DNA of 64,000 nt. It comes from Pseudovibrio denitrificans JCM 12308 (GTDB lineage Bacteria; Pseudomonadota; Alphaproteobacteria; Rhizobiales; Stappiaceae). The position numbers and the translations under genes are program-made. Positions 1-9,840 of this stretch are shown piece by piece. The DNA is taken from positions 155,939 through 219,938 of the forward strand of contig NZ_BAZK01000011.1 in the NCBI RefSeq assembly GCF_001310815.1. The letters run 5' to 3'. Each line of letters begins with the position of its first letter. The first letter of the stretch is position 1. The notes beneath the pieces were generated by a model that was not told the origin of the DNA, did no database searches, and was given only the letters and a program-made list of their open reading frames with translations.

Positions 1-1382
1 TCGCCGCAGCTGAGCGCGCTCTGACAGAACTCTCCGTGCGCAAAACAACGCTGGAAGAGCAGCTGCGCCGCGCCAACGAAGATTACGAAGAGACTGCTGC
101 TTCCCTCGAAGAGGCCGAAAGCGCTCTGGATGAGCTGCAAGACATCGAAGGCATAACCGCCGAGCTGGAAAATGCTGCCAAAGACGTCTCCAACTGCCGC
201 AGTAAACTGGCTGAAGCCAAAGGTGCAACCGATGCCCTGAAGCGGGAAGGGGAGCTGCGCGCCAAGCGTCTGGAAACCATCGAGCGCGACCGCCAGAACT
301 GGGTCCAGCGAGCTCAGAACGCGGACAAGCAAATCTCCGTTCTCCGTCAACGCCGCGATGATGCCGCCGAAGAGCGCCTCATCCTGCTGGAAAGCCCGGA
401 AGAGATCGAACTCAAGCGTCAGGATCTGCTGAGCAATCTGGCAACAGCAGACGATGCTCGCAAGGCTGCCGACGACAAATTGGCGGAAGGTGAAAAGCGC
501 CAGCTGATCGCGGATCAAAAAGCCCGTGAAGCCATGGAAGGCCTCTCTGGTGCCCGCGAACGCAAAATCCGTGCGGAGGAACGCCTCGAAGCGGCCAAAG
601 AACGCCGCAGTGAAATTGAGCGCCGCGTGGATGAAGCGCTGGAAGTGAACGTCTCGCGCCTGCATGAGATGGCAGGTCTGTCTCCGGAAGCACCTCTACC
701 AGACGCGGAAGCTGCTGAACGCAAACTCGATCGCCTGAAAGCGGAGCGTGAACGACTGGGGGGTGTAAACCTGCGTGCCGATGAGGAAATGCAGGAAATC
801 ACGGAGCAAAGAGACACTCTGATCACCGAAAGAGACGACCTGATCGAGGCAATCAGGAAGTTGCGCACAGGAATCATGAATCTCAACAAGGAAGCGCGCG
901 AGCGACTCCTGAGCTCATTTGATCAGGTCAACGACCACTTCAAGCGTTTATTCACACACTTGTTTGGTGGCGGCACCGCAGAGCTGAAACTGGTGGATGC
1001 GGAAGACCCGCTGGACGCTGGTCTGGAGATCTTCGCCCGCCCACCAGGCAAGAAGCCGCAGACCATGACCCTTCTCTCAGGTGGGGAGCAGGCACTCACT
1101 GCCATGGCGCTTATATTCGCAGTTTTCCTTACGAATCCGGCCCCAATTTGCGTTCTGGACGAGGTTGACGCTCCGTTGGATGATGCCAACGTGGAGCGAT
1201 ATTGCGCTTTGCTGGAGAACATGGCGCAGAACACAGAGACCCGATTCACAGTCATCACACACAACCCGATCACCATGGCGCGCATGTCCAGATTGTTCGG
1301 TGTAACCATGGCTGAAAGAGGGGTTTCTCAGCTCGTATCAGTAGATCTTGAGACGGCTGAACGATTCACAGAAGAGGCCTAA
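1..1382 (+). CDS. smc: Chromosome segregation ATPase SMC, C-terminal part (5' end outside window)
   Basis: The reading frame is open from the first base, so this is the 3' part of a longer gene. About 290 residues of charged heptad-like coiled coil come first, then an ABC-type ATPase head. The head shows the signature LSGGEQ near nt 1075 followed by a Walker B stretch ending in VLDEVDAPLDD and a D-loop, the arrangement of SMC C-terminal heads. In the family this head pairs with the N-terminal Walker A lobe to clamp DNA and compact and segregate the chromosome in the cytoplasm with ScpA and ScpB. Walker A and the hinge must lie upstream of the window. About 200 bases separate it from atpI. The end is certain; the true start cannot be seen. 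Confidence 0.95.
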   Translation, partial: AAAERALTELSVRKTTLEEQLRRANEDYEETAASLEEAESALDELQDIEGITAELENAAKDVSNCRSKLAEAKGATDALKREGELRAKRLETIERDRQNWVQRAQNADKQISVLRQRRDDAAEERLILLESPEEIELKRQDLLSNLATADDARKAADDKLAEGEKRQLIADQKAREAMEGLSGARERKIRAEERLEAAKERRSEIERRVDEALEVNVSRLHEMAGLSPEAPLPDAEAAERKLDRLKAERERLGGVNLRADEEMQEITEQRDTLITERDDLIEAIRKLRTGIMNLNKEARERLLSSFDQVNDHFKRLFTHLFGGGTAELKLVDAEDPLDAGLEIFARPPGKKPQTMTLLSGGEQALTAMALIFAVFLTNPAPICVLDEVDAPLDDANVERYCALLENMAQNTETRFTVITHNPITMARMSRLFGVTMAERGVSQLVSVDLETAERFTEEA

Positions 1383-1486
1383 AATAGGGTACAATACGGG
1401 CTTGAAAGTATCCTTTATACGTATTCTCTGTTAGAAACTCTGAAAAATACTTAAATATCAGTTATTTAGCTTAAGTAGCTCTAACC

Positions 1487-1515
1487 TTGACAGTGCAGAT
1501 CACGAGCATTATGGT
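1487..1515 (+). promoter_or_regulatory. Probable sigma-70-type promoter of the atp operon
   Basis: TTGACA at 1487-1492 is followed after 17 bases by TATGGT at 1510-1515. The hexamers and spacing fit a housekeeping promoter and lie about 65 bases before atpI. A small CCCC/GGGG hairpin at about 1517-1532 would sit at the start of the leader. No experimental support. Confidence 0.5.
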
Positions 1516-1578
1516 GCCCCCGACTTTCAGGGGCGTCCGTGTCTTTGAGCTATCTGCTGCTATGAAGGAAGAATGTTG

Positions 1579-1953
1579 ATGTCTCCTGAAGAGAATAAGC
1601 AGAAGAAAAAAGACATGAAAGAAACTGATCGTCACCTGTCTGAGCGGCTAGAAAAGCTTGGCAAAACGCTGGATACACACTTGGACGAAGCCTCTGCTAA
1701 AGAGGAACCGAACAAGACCGGCGCGATGGCGGGCCTATCACAGGCTTGGAAGATGTCTTCCGAGTTTATTGCTGCGATCTTTGTCGGGGGGGCACTCGGC
1801 TGGATGGCGGATAGCTGGCTCGGGACCAAGCCGTGGGGGATGATTATTCTCCTGATGCTTGGCTTCGCAGCGGGAATATTAAACGTCCTTCGGGAGGCGG
1901 GCAAAGTCGCTCCACCTGAAAGACGGATGAATTCCGGCAAGAAGCAGGACTAA
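1579..1953 (+). CDS. atpI: ATP synthase protein I (AtpI)
   Basis: A 124-residue protein with a charged, lysine/glutamate-rich N-terminal half and two C-terminal membrane helices (roughly residues 55-75 and 82-104) separated by a short loop containing GTKPWG. This is the AtpI/Uup-type accessory protein found first in alphaproteobacterial F0 operons; in the family it assists c-ring assembly and possibly Mg2+ supply. I chose ATG 1579 because AAGGAAG at 1565-1571 lies 7 bases before it; an in-frame ATG at 1573 lies too close to that site. It is followed by atpB after about 50 bases and is the first gene of the F0 operon. Confidence 0.9.
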   Translation: MSPEENKQKKKDMKETDRHLSERLEKLGKTLDTHLDEASAKEEPNKTGAMAGLSQAWKMSSEFIAAIFVGGALGWMADSWLGTKPWGMIILLMLGFAAGILNVLREAGKVAPPERRMNSGKKQD

Positions 1954-2005
1954 CTAATTCATCGCGCTCTTGCGCTCGTAAATTGGCACTTCAGGGGTAC
2001 TACCT

Positions 2006-2773
2006 GTGGCTGGAAATTCAGGCAACGCGATCGATCCGATCCACCAGTTTCATATCTCCAAGATCTTTCCTGTGGAGATTGGCGGTGTTGATTTCTCCTT
2101 TACCAACGCTTCCTTGTTCATGGTTGTCACCGTCGCTGTAGCGACCTTGTTCCTCGTTCTGTCTACCAACAGACGTGGTCTGGTCCCTAGCCGCGCTCAA
2201 CTCATGGCGGAAATGTCCTACGAGTTTGTTGCTGCCACATTGCGAGGATCAGCAGGCAATGACGGAATGCGGTTCTTCCCGCTCGTCTTCTCCCTGTTCA
2301 TGTTCGTCTTCGTTGCAAACATGCTCGGGATGTTCCCATACTTCTTCACCGTTACAAGTCAGATCATCGTGACATTTGCACTCGCAATGCTCGTGATTGG
2401 CACTGTAACGATCTACGGTTTCTTCAAGCACGGTGTTGGCTTCCTTAAGCTGTTCGTCCCAAGCGGCGTTCCAGCAGGGGTTGTTCCTCTCGTCTCCGCG
2501 ATTGAAGTAATCTCTTTCCTTTCCCGTCCAGTTAGCTTGTCCGTTCGTCTGTTCGCAAACATGCTTGCTGGTCACATCACTCTGAAGGTTTTCGCAGGCT
2601 TCGTGGTAATGCTCACTGGTGCAGGTGCTGTTGGCATCGCATCCGCGGTCTTGCCTCTGGCTCTCACAGTTGCCATCACGGCTCTTGAGTTCCTTGTGGC
2701 CTTCCTTCAGGCCTACGTCTTTACCGTTCTTACCTGCATGTATCTTGCAGACGCGCTTCATCCGAGCCACTAA
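2006..2773 (+). CDS. atpB: F0F1 ATP synthase subunit a
   Basis: A 255-residue membrane protein, the stator half of the proton channel. The key motif [14 protein letters not shown] is present, with the essential channel arginine at residue 181 and the conserved histidine and asparagine nearby. It has several hydrophobic helices (about 33-51, 91-112, 117-139, 155-172, 195-240), as in the family. Start is GTG 2006 with AGGGG 1993-1997 seven bases upstream; the N-terminus ([14 protein letters not shown]) matches alphaproteobacterial subunit a. It acts in the cytoplasmic membrane against the c-ring encoded next. The length is normal and no defect is seen. Confidence 0.97.
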   Translation: MAGNSGNAIDPIHQFHISKIFPVEIGGVDFSFTNASLFMVVTVAVATLFLVLSTNRRGLVPSRAQLMAEMSYEFVAATLRGSAGNDGMRFFPLVFSLFMFVFVANMLGMFPYFFTVTSQIIVTFALAMLVIGTVTIYGFFKHGVGFLKLFVPSGVPAGVVPLVSAIEVISFLSRPVSLSVRLFANMLAGHITLKVFAGFVVMLTGAGAVGIASAVLPLALTVAITALEFLVAFLQAYVFTVLTCMYLADALHPSH

Positions 2774-2846
2774 GTAACGTGTAGAATCCGGGTATCAAAC
2801 CCAAAACAAAGTCATAGACGAATTTGCTAGTTTAGGAGCACTTGTC

Positions 2847-3074
2847 ATGGAAGCAGAAGCAGCAAAATACATTGGTGCCGGTATCGCCTGCCTTGGTATG
2901 GGTGGTGCAGCTCTCGGTCTTGGTAACATCTTCGGCAACTTCCTTGCCGGCGCACTGCGCAACCCATCTGCTGCAGATGGACAGTTCGGCCGCCTCATCC
3001 TCGGCTTTGCTGTGACCGAAGCTCTCGGCATCTTCTCCCTTCTCGTCGCACTTCTGCTGCTGTTCGCAGTATAA
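2847..3074 (+). CDS. atpE: F0F1 ATP synthase subunit c
   Basis: A 75-residue proteolipid of two membrane helices joined by the polar loop [10 protein letters not shown]. The first helix is glycine/alanine rich ([17 protein letters not shown]), and the second carries the ion-carrying acidic residue Glu58 in the context [12 protein letters not shown]. No sodium-type ligand set is evident, so this is a proton-type c subunit. TAGGAG precedes the ATG. The gene sits between atpB and atpF', and a strong nested palindrome follows the stop, which may help raise c expression over the other subunits. Confidence 0.97.
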   Translation: MEAEAAKYIGAGIACLGMGGAALGLGNIFGNFLAGALRNPSAADGQFGRLILGFAVTEALGIFSLLVALLLLFAV

Positions 3075-3092
3075 TCGACAGAAAGATTAGAG

Positions 3093-3147
3093 CGTTTTAT
3101 GCGTGACGGTTCTTAAGCCTTAAGAACCGTCTCCAAACCATAAAACG
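3093..3147. repeat. Nested palindrome between atpE and atpF'
   Basis: The inner arm pair GACGGTTCTTAAG / CTTAAGAACCGTC (3105-3117 and 3119-3131) is a perfect 13-bp inverted repeat around one base. An outer pair CGTTTTATG (3093-3101) / CATAAAACG (3139-3147) encloses it. There is no T run after it, so it is not a standard terminator. It may be an mRNA-stabilising or processing hairpin that protects the atpE message. Confidence 0.7.
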
Positions 3148-3174
3148 TTACGAAGAGCGTTCACGGAGAAGTTG

Positions 3175-3726
3175 ATGTCGAATACTCAAGGCAACCTGAA
3201 TACAACTGCCGAAGTTGGCATTGTAGAGGATGGCGGTAGCTTTCCTCCGTTCGACAGCACGACTTTCCCGTCTCAGCTGTTGTGGTTGGTTCTTTCCTTC
3301 GGCGTTTTCTACTGGGTAATGTCGAAAGTGGTCCTGCCACGCATCGGCGGTATCCTCGAAGATCGTCGCGATCGCATCGCAGGTGACATGGCTGAAGCAT
3401 CCCGTCTCAAGCAAGAGACAGATGAAGCCATCGCATCCTACGAAAGTGCTCTTGCCGACGCGCGCAAAAAAGCCACCACCATGGCTCATGATGCACGCTC
3501 AAAGGTAAAAGCAGAAACAGAAGGCGCCCGCGCAGCAGCTGAAGAGCAGCTGGCAGCTAAGCTTTCCGAATCTGAACAGAGCATCTCCAAGATCAAAGCT
3601 GAAAGCCTGTCACATGTTGGCGAAATCGCCGCTGAGACAACAGGCGAGCTTGTGAAGGCACTTATCGGTGGCCGCGCTCCAGCAAAAGCTGAAGTTGCCA
3701 AAGCCGTTGATGCTGCACTTAAGTAA
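3175..3726 (+). CDS. atpF2: F0F1 ATP synthase subunit b' (second b-type subunit)
   Basis: A 183-residue peripheral-stalk protein: a polar N-terminus of about 26 residues, one membrane helix ([20 protein letters not shown]), the segment [17 protein letters not shown] typical of b/b', then a long alanine/glutamate/lysine coiled coil. In alphaproteobacteria b and b' form a heterodimer stator. ATG 3175 has GGAG at 3165-3168 six bases upstream; the TTG at 3172 is less likely. Eleven bases separate it from atpF. The length is normal for b', including its extended N-terminus. Confidence 0.93.
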   Translation: MSNTQGNLNTTAEVGIVEDGGSFPPFDSTTFPSQLLWLVLSFGVFYWVMSKVVLPRIGGILEDRRDRIAGDMAEASRLKQETDEAIASYESALADARKKATTMAHDARSKVKAETEGARAAAEEQLAAKLSESEQSISKIKAESLSHVGEIAAETTGELVKALIGGRAPAKAEVAKAVDAALK

Positions 3727-3737
3727 GGGGTGACAGA

Positions 3738-4222
3738 ATGTTCGATGCAAGCCTTTGGGCACTCGTTGGTCTCATCCTCTTCTTTGTCCTGCTATGGTAC
3801 CTGAAAGTACCTGGCAAGATTGGTGCAATGCTTGACCAGCAAGCGGACAACATCAAGCAAGAGCTTGAAGGCGCCCGTAAGCTGCGTGAAGAAGCTCAGG
3901 CTCTGATGGCCGAGTACCAGCGCAAGCGCAAAGAGGCTGAAGCCGAAGCCGAGCAGATCGTTGCTGACGCAAAAGTCGAAGCTGATCGTCTGGCTGATGA
4001 AGCAAGGCAGCTCTCGAAGAGATGATTGCACGTCGCACCAAAGCAGCTGAAGCGAAAATCGCTCAGGCTGAAGCAAATGCGATTGCAGAAGTTCGCTCCC
4101 GCGCTGCAGATGTTGCAGTTCAGGCAGCTGAAACCATTGTCGCTTCCAGCGCTGCAAAAGCAGAAGTTCAGGATAAGGTGCTCAAGCAGAGCATCAAACA
4201 GGTTTCTGATAGCCTGAACTAA
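3738..4222 (+). CDS. atpF: F0F1 ATP synthase subunit b, reading frame broken at about 4010-4013
   Basis: The first part (3738-4025, 95 residues) has the N-terminal membrane helix LWALVGLILFFVLLWYL, the VPGKIGAMLDQQADNIKQELE segment and the start of the coiled coil. The rest (66 residues from ATG 4022, MIARRTKAAEAKIAQAEANA) is the standard C-terminal half of subunit b in another frame. One added base near 4011 gives a continuous 161-residue protein with the expected RQ-x-LEEMIARR junction. The stop TGA and the downstream ATG overlap as ATGA, so two separate peptides by coupled translation are formally possible. Because subunit b is needed for oxidative phosphorylation and other genes here show the same kind of loss, a sequence error is more likely. 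Confidence 0.9.
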
Positions 4223-4248
4223 TCCTCAGAACTTCTGAAAAGAACACC

Positions 4249-4284
4249 AAAAAGGCTTCCGATCTTCGGGAGCCTTTTCTTTTT
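4249..4284 (+). terminator. Rho-independent terminator of the F0 operon
   Basis: AAAAGGCTTCCGA and TCGGGAGCCTTTT form a GC-rich stem with a very small loop, followed by CTTTTT. It lies about 30 bases after atpF and closes the F0 operon. Confidence 0.85.
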
Positions 4285-4325
4285 GTCTGGGCACTGGGCC
4301 ATCTCAGTGTGTCACACCAACGCCC

Positions 4326-4904
4326 TTAGACGTGCCATTCGGCCAGCCCCAATCGTTCAGAAGTGTCCACCTTAATTGGCAGCGGGCTATCATCAGGTTG
4401 GTGCATCAAGACAACATCCGCTTCTGTACAATGCGTCAGCATCGCGATGATGTTGCCGGTGCTGAAAGCATCCGCATGAATGGTATTGCCCGGAACCAGA
4501 ATGCCGCTGCCATGCGGTACAAGGAAGTTGGTCATGGCGAACTGATTTTCTTCAAGCTGCTTCCCGATTGTGATGACAATCTCGCTCTGCTCTGACGCTG
4601 GCATGAACACATGCGGAAAATCATGTGTCTCAATAAAGAAACCATTGGCCACATCCAGTCTGTACTGCGGATAGGCTTTCCCAAACTCGTACTCGACGGC
4701 ATTTAGGTTTCCATCAAACTTCAGCGGAATGGTCTGTCCTTCATCGAAGATCCTCACGCCAAATGCTGCTGCAATATCATCACGGTTTGGGCTTGCTGGT
4801 GTGACGAGAGGAATCTCCAGGCTCGTCTCAGCAGATGCGAAGAGACCGCTCGCACCAAAGACATTTCCGGGTGCCGGTACTTGGACCGTGGACGCATCTA
4901 CCAC
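4326..4904 (-). CDS. Hypothetical protein, possibly the C-terminal part of the preceding frame
   Basis: 192 codons beginning at a GTG that overlaps the end of the upstream gene by 7 bases, with no good ribosome site. The sequence is rich in beta-strand-like, hydrophobic/polar alternation and contains an HDFPHVFMPASEQ stretch and a GSGILVPGNTIHAD stretch that recall a cupin-type barrel, but I do not recognise a family. No signal peptide or membrane helix is seen. Adding one base in the GGG run near 4906 fuses it with the 5311-4898 frame into one 328-residue protein, which fits the pattern of lost bases elsewhere in the window. Function unknown. Confidence 0.6.
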   Translation of the reverse strand: MVDASTVQVPAPGNVFGASGLFASAETSLEIPLVTPASPNRDDIAAAFGVRIFDEGQTIPLKFDGNLNAVEYEFGKAYPQYRLDVANGFFIETHDFPHVFMPASEQSEIVITIGKQLEENQFAMTNFLVPHGSGILVPGNTIHADAFSTGNIIAMLTHCTEADVVLMHQPDDSPLPIKVDTSERLGLAEWHV

Positions 4905-5311
4905 CGCCCTTCGGTCTTCAGATAAGAACTGTCAGGAAGGGATTTGATGGCATCAGCACTCGAAGTAATGGACTTATGCGTCTCAGCCGTTTCCTGAGCT
5001 GGACTAGCGTTTGAGAGAAACGGGGCACGCGCTGAGAGCACAGCATCTTTGCCGCTTTCAACGACACTGTGCAGAGCGTGTGTGGTCATGCCGAGCTTGT
5101 CACCCACCGTGCGATGAACAGAGACAGCAGCCAGACTTGAATCCACCTGATGCTCAGGGATCGCTGGGTTGTACTTGACCGTGATACCCAGATCCCCAAG
5201 ATGACGCTCCTTATAGCTCTCTTGAAGATCAGCGGGCCTGTTCGTTTGCTGAACGGCTTGAGGCTGTATTGGAACGTTTACCTGAGGGGCCGCACTCGTG
5301 ATAGTAGGCAT
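4898..5311 (-). CDS. Hypothetical protein with Ser/Pro/Gln-rich N-terminus
   Basis: 137 codons with a strong AAGGAG site 6 bases before ATG 5311, so the start is well supported. The first 30 residues (MPTITSAAPQVNVPIQPQAV and on) are rich in S/T/P/Q/N with no acidic residue and no hydrophobic core, a composition often seen in type III secretion signals; this is only suggestive. The middle has no recognised domain. It ends ...LKTEGRW just where the next frame begins, and the two may be one gene broken by a lost G near 4906. Divergent to nothing close by; the WYL regulator lies 140 bases upstream on the same strand. Confidence 0.65.
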   Translation of the reverse strand: MPTITSAAPQVNVPIQPQAVQQTNRPADLQESYKERHLGDLGITVKYNPAIPEHQVDSSLAAVSVHRTVGDKLGMTTHALHSVVESGKDAVLSARAPFLSNASPAQETAETHKSITSSADAIKSLPDSSYLKTEGRW

Positions 5312-5451
5312 ATCGCTCTCCTTAACTTAGAGTTGTAACTCCGTCAGAATGCGAGCTGCGACTAAAACCCGATGTGCTGAAATGAACATCAAAACGGGAA
5401 AGTGACCCAAGGGCATTCAACTCTGCGTTATTGGAGGGGAGTGCTGGCTTC

Positions 5452-6116
5452 CTACAGCGTCGCCAGATAGTCGGTGAACTCCTTGCCCCGCTCAAAGGCA
5501 AATGAGTCTTCCTGAGCAGCAACATCGCTCATCAGATCCACCCGGAAGTTTCGGAAGTCCCCGCGCATCTCGCACCAGCCTGTCAGCAGCCAGGAGCTTT
5601 CAAAGGCAGTGAGGCCGAGAGGCCGGATGCAGCGCTGTGACGTGTCTCCGGAAAGCGAGGTGTATGTGAACCCGACGAAGGTCCGATCATGGATAGCTGA
5701 GCGCAGCACAGTTATCTGATCGCCGGATCTGGTATCAGCCTTCGCCTTCACTGCAAGAAGTGGCCTGTCGAGGCTCTCAGGGCTTTCCTGATGCGCACCG
5801 CTGATCTTGCCCAGCACACGCTCTGCTGCGAGCCTGAGCGGCGTATCACCCGTGCCGTGACCATCCGCAGGCCGAGCACCACAGCATCCATCTCATCCCG
5901 ATCAAAAGCGAGGGGAGGGAGGAAGTAGCCATCCTCCACCTGATAGCCCAGCCCGCCTTCACCGCGGATCGGGGCACCTATGGACTGCAGCGTTGCAATA
6001 TCCCGATAGATCGTGCGCACAGACGTGCCGAACCGTTCTGCGATCACCTCAGCAGAGACGGGCCGTGTCCGACCACGCATGAAATCCAGAATTTGAAACA
6101 GCCTGACACTGCGCAT
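5452..6116 (-). CDS. YafY-type HTH/WYL transcriptional regulator, frame broken near 5850
   Basis: The N-terminal part (from ATG 6116) is a winged helix of the DeoR/HTH_11 type: RLFQILDFMRGRTRPVSAEVIAERFGTSVRTIYRDIATLQ. The C-terminal part (ending 5452) is a WYL domain with RTFVGFTYTSLSGDTSQRCIRPLGL and the SWLLTGWCEMRGDFRNFRVDLM strand set. The frame is lost where CACGGG should read with four Gs (complement of 5849-5851); one added base gives a 221-residue protein, the usual size, with GDTPLRLAAERVLGKISGA restored at the joint. It lies back to back with the gene at 6194, so it probably controls that gene and itself. Ligand unknown; WYL proteins often sense nucleic-acid or nucleotide signals. 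Confidence 0.82.
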
Positions 6117-6193
6117 GAATGCCCCTGACAGAAAATGTCACTGGCCTATCTTAGTGTGCGGCTCGCATTAAAGAAACACGGGCACTTACAAAA

Positions 6194-6826
6194 ATGCTTT
6201 TAAAACAAAACTCCACCGCATCCGTCATGGGCTTCGCGCGGTACTCCAGGAAACCGGAGATCGAGCCTGCCGAACTGGTCGCCGCAGCACGCAACTGGCA
6301 GAAATCCTATCTGGCCAAACAGGACGGCATTCTCATGCACGCTTTTGTCGGCAATCTGGCCGGAGAGTTCGCAGACGTGATCCTGGCCAGCGATGCAGCA
6401 GCTTTTGCTAACATGTCTCAAAACTTCAGCAATGACGAAAGCTCCAGAACCTTTCACAGCATGCTGGATGAAAGAACCATCAAGCTCACCCAGATCCGGT
6501 TGCTCGACAACGCCTTTCAGGTTCCAACCGGCTTTTCCTCCATCGAGATCGGCAAACTTGCGTTAAGGGGCGTTGATGGAGAAGAGGAAATGCTGGCCTC
6601 TGCGGCTCAGCTCAAGAGCAACTACCTCTCCCGCTTCCCGGAGGCGAAAGCCCATGTGATGGGACACATCAACGGCGATAACTATGCCGAGGTTGCTTTT
6701 GCCGAGAACATTGGTGCGGGCAGAGAGATTTGCTACGGATATCTGCAGGATGAAAGCGGCCAGAACTTCCTCAAGCACTTCGATCAAACCAGTTTCGATC
6801 TTGATTTCTGGTTCGTGCTTGCGTGA
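6194..6826 (+). CDS. Hypothetical cytoplasmic protein divergent from the WYL regulator
   Basis: 210 residues, no signal peptide, no membrane helix. Two halves look loosely similar in layout (each with a LLMHAFVGN.. or AHVMGHINGDNYAEVAFAEN-like strand and an acidic helix), which hints at an internally repeated alpha/beta fold resembling stress-response dabb-like domains; I do not claim a family. The start ATG 6194 has no clear ribosome site. The 77-base spacer to the WYL regulator suggests shared control. A terminator follows at 6842-6867. Confidence 0.7.
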   Translation: MLLKQNSTASVMGFARYSRKPEIEPAELVAAARNWQKSYLAKQDGILMHAFVGNLAGEFADVILASDAAAFANMSQNFSNDESSRTFHSMLDERTIKLTQIRLLDNAFQVPTGFSSIEIGKLALRGVDGEEEMLASAAQLKSNYLSRFPEAKAHVMGHINGDNYAEVAFAENIGAGREICYGYLQDESGQNFLKHFDQTSFDLDFWFVLA

Positions 6827-6841
6827 TCTCTTCACCGCAGG

Positions 6842-6867
6842 AAGGCTCCCTCACCAGAGGGAGCTTT
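6842..6867. terminator. Terminator shared by two convergent genes
   Basis: AAGGCTCCCTC and GAGGGAGCTTT form an 11-bp stem around ACCA, between the convergent stops of the 6194 gene and the SDR gene. The flanking T run is short. Confidence 0.65.
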
Positions 6868-6880
6868 CACTTTGAGGCGA

Positions 6881-7558
6881 TCACTCCTCGTAAATCATCT
6901 TCCGGGTCATGCCGCCGTCAATGGTCAGCGTCTGACCTGTCATGAACCCGGCCTCACTCAGATAAAGCACTGCCTCTGCAATGTCTGCGGGGCGACCAAC
7001 CCGTCCAACCGGATGCTGCGCATGATCCCGTTCACTCAGATCAGCTCCATCGGAGATCCATCCCGGCGCAATCGCATTCACCCGCACCTTGGGACCAAGC
7101 GACATCGCCAACGCCTGCGTCAGTGAAAGGATACCGCCCTTTGCAGCCGCATAGATGAAATCACCGGGCTCAGACATGAAAGCGCGGGTAGACGCCATGT
7201 TCACGATGCTCGACCCTTCTGGCATCAGCGGCAAAGCCCGGCGGCTCATCAGAAAAGTCGCTGTCAAATAGCTGTCCAGCGTTGAACGCCAGTCATCCAT
7301 AGTCGCTTCCTTCAGCCCCAACTGCAGACTGGTAGCATGACCGCCATTGTTGACCAGCAAGTCCAGCTGCGGCCATCCCAGAGAGCTGAACGCCTCATCA
7401 ACTGCGCTCTCATCGCTGATATCACAGAGTACATCCATCGCACCGGAGCTGCCCTCATTGAGATCAAAACTCGCTACTTCCCAACCCTTCTTGAGAAGCG
7501 CTGCGCAGATACCAGTCCCAATCAACCCCGCGCCACCGGTAACAATTGCTCGTTTCAT
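6881..7558 (-). CDS. Short-chain dehydrogenase/reductase
   Basis: 225 residues, classical SDR. The N-terminal cofactor motif is TGGAGLIGTG (T-G-x3-G-x-G), the strand motif NNGG is present as LLVNNGGHA, and the active site has S in VNMASTRAF with YAAAKGG (Y-x3-K). The C-terminal GWISDGADLSERDH and TGQTLTIDGGMT segments are typical. The aspartate after the second strand (SFDLNEG) favours NAD(H) over NADP(H). Substrate cannot be told. It lies upstream of and divergent from the ubiquitin-domain gene with 170 bases between; the two may share regulatory DNA. Confidence 0.9.
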   Translation of the reverse strand: MKRAIVTGGAGLIGTGICAALLKKGWEVASFDLNEGSSGAMDVLCDISDESAVDEAFSSLGWPQLDLLVNNGGHATSLQLGLKEATMDDWRSTLDSYLTATFLMSRRALPLMPEGSSIVNMASTRAFMSEPGDFIYAAAKGGILSLTQALAMSLGPKVRVNAIAPGWISDGADLSERDHAQHPVGRVGRPADIAEAVLYLSEAGFMTGQTLTIDGGMTRKMIYEE

Positions 7559-7643
7559 AACGATGACCCCTTATCTCAACTCACTCAGCATACGCGCCAA
7601 GCTCTAAAGCGAAAGCCTGAAGCTGTGGAGTGATGAAAAATAC

Positions 7644-9210
<1,567 letters not shown>

Positions 9211-9269
9211 GCCTCCGTTCCATTCAGGAAATTCAGCAGTCGCACAAGAGAGTTTGCGCGTGCGCCAGA

Positions 9270-9306
9270 AGAAACTGCCGGGCTGCCGAACATCCCGGAA
9301 GTTTCT
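9270..9306. repeat. Inverted repeat after the ubiquitin-domain gene
   Basis: AGAAACT-G-CCGGG (9270-9282) and CCCGG-A-AGTTTCT (9294-9306) pair into a 12-bp stem with one mismatch and an 11-base loop. No T run follows in either direction. It may end the upstream transcript or structure the leader of the gene at 9421. Confidence 0.55.
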
Positions 9307-9420
9307 GCCGACTCCAGCACGAATCCGCTATCAGAGGTCTTGTTTTTCTGCGGGTTCTGATGGCATGTAACTTGCATCTTTGATCACTAATTATTGCTTG
9401 CTCAATGAGTTTCAGATCAA

Positions 9421-9804
9421 ATGATGAACCCAATTAATTCTGCTGCACCTGCTCCAACACTGATGAACACGGCCCGGCAAAGTCAGGAAGCTAAACAGCC
9501 TGAAAAGCCAATGCCGGAAATCACGATGGACTTCAGCGAAACTCGCATCCTGAAGCACTTCTTCGCGCCGCGAACCCTGAAGGAAGAAGCAGCCCACGCC
9601 GAAGTCAAAAGCGCCATTCTGGAACTTCAGGAATACGAGCGTTACCTGAAAGATTTCGAAAAAATCGTCGACCCGGAAACCAAACGCGCCTTCAAGGACG
9701 ACCCTGCCGGAGCCGTCTCCGAAATAGTCTCCGACAGCCCGGGTACCGGCGGTTCCTACAAACAATACGGCGACCTGCAACTGCGCGTAGAGCTGACGAT
9801 TTAA
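9421..9804 (+). CDS. Small hypothetical protein, candidate secreted effector
   Basis: 127 residues with no signal peptide or membrane helix. The first 30 residues (MMNPINSAAPAPTLMNTARQ and on) are rich in S/T/N/P/A/Q and poor in acidic residues, then a charged helical domain follows (ETRILKHFFAPRTLKEEAAHAEVKSAILELQEYERYLKDFEKI). No family recognised. The start context TCAAATGAT is shared with the next gene at 9841, and the polar N-terminus resembles those of the genes at 9841 and 5311. This composition is compatible with a type III export signal, an inference only. It follows the ubiquitin-domain gene by 210 bases in the same direction. Confidence 0.65.
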   Translation: MMNPINSAAPAPTLMNTARQSQEAKQPEKPMPEITMDFSETRILKHFFAPRTLKEEAAHAEVKSAILELQEYERYLKDFEKIVDPETKRAFKDDPAGAVSEIVSDSPGTGGSYKQYGDLQLRVELTI

Positions 9805-9840
9805 CCGGCTGACGAACACCCTCTATCGGAGTCTGGTCAA

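Noticed and set aside
412..889. Open frames opposite smc
   Set aside because: Shadows of the coiled-coil coding strand; no start signals and biased amino acid content.
2249..2770. A 173-codon open frame opposite atpB
   Set aside because: It is antisense to a fully conserved atpB and has a composition expected of a complement strand; no ribosome site.
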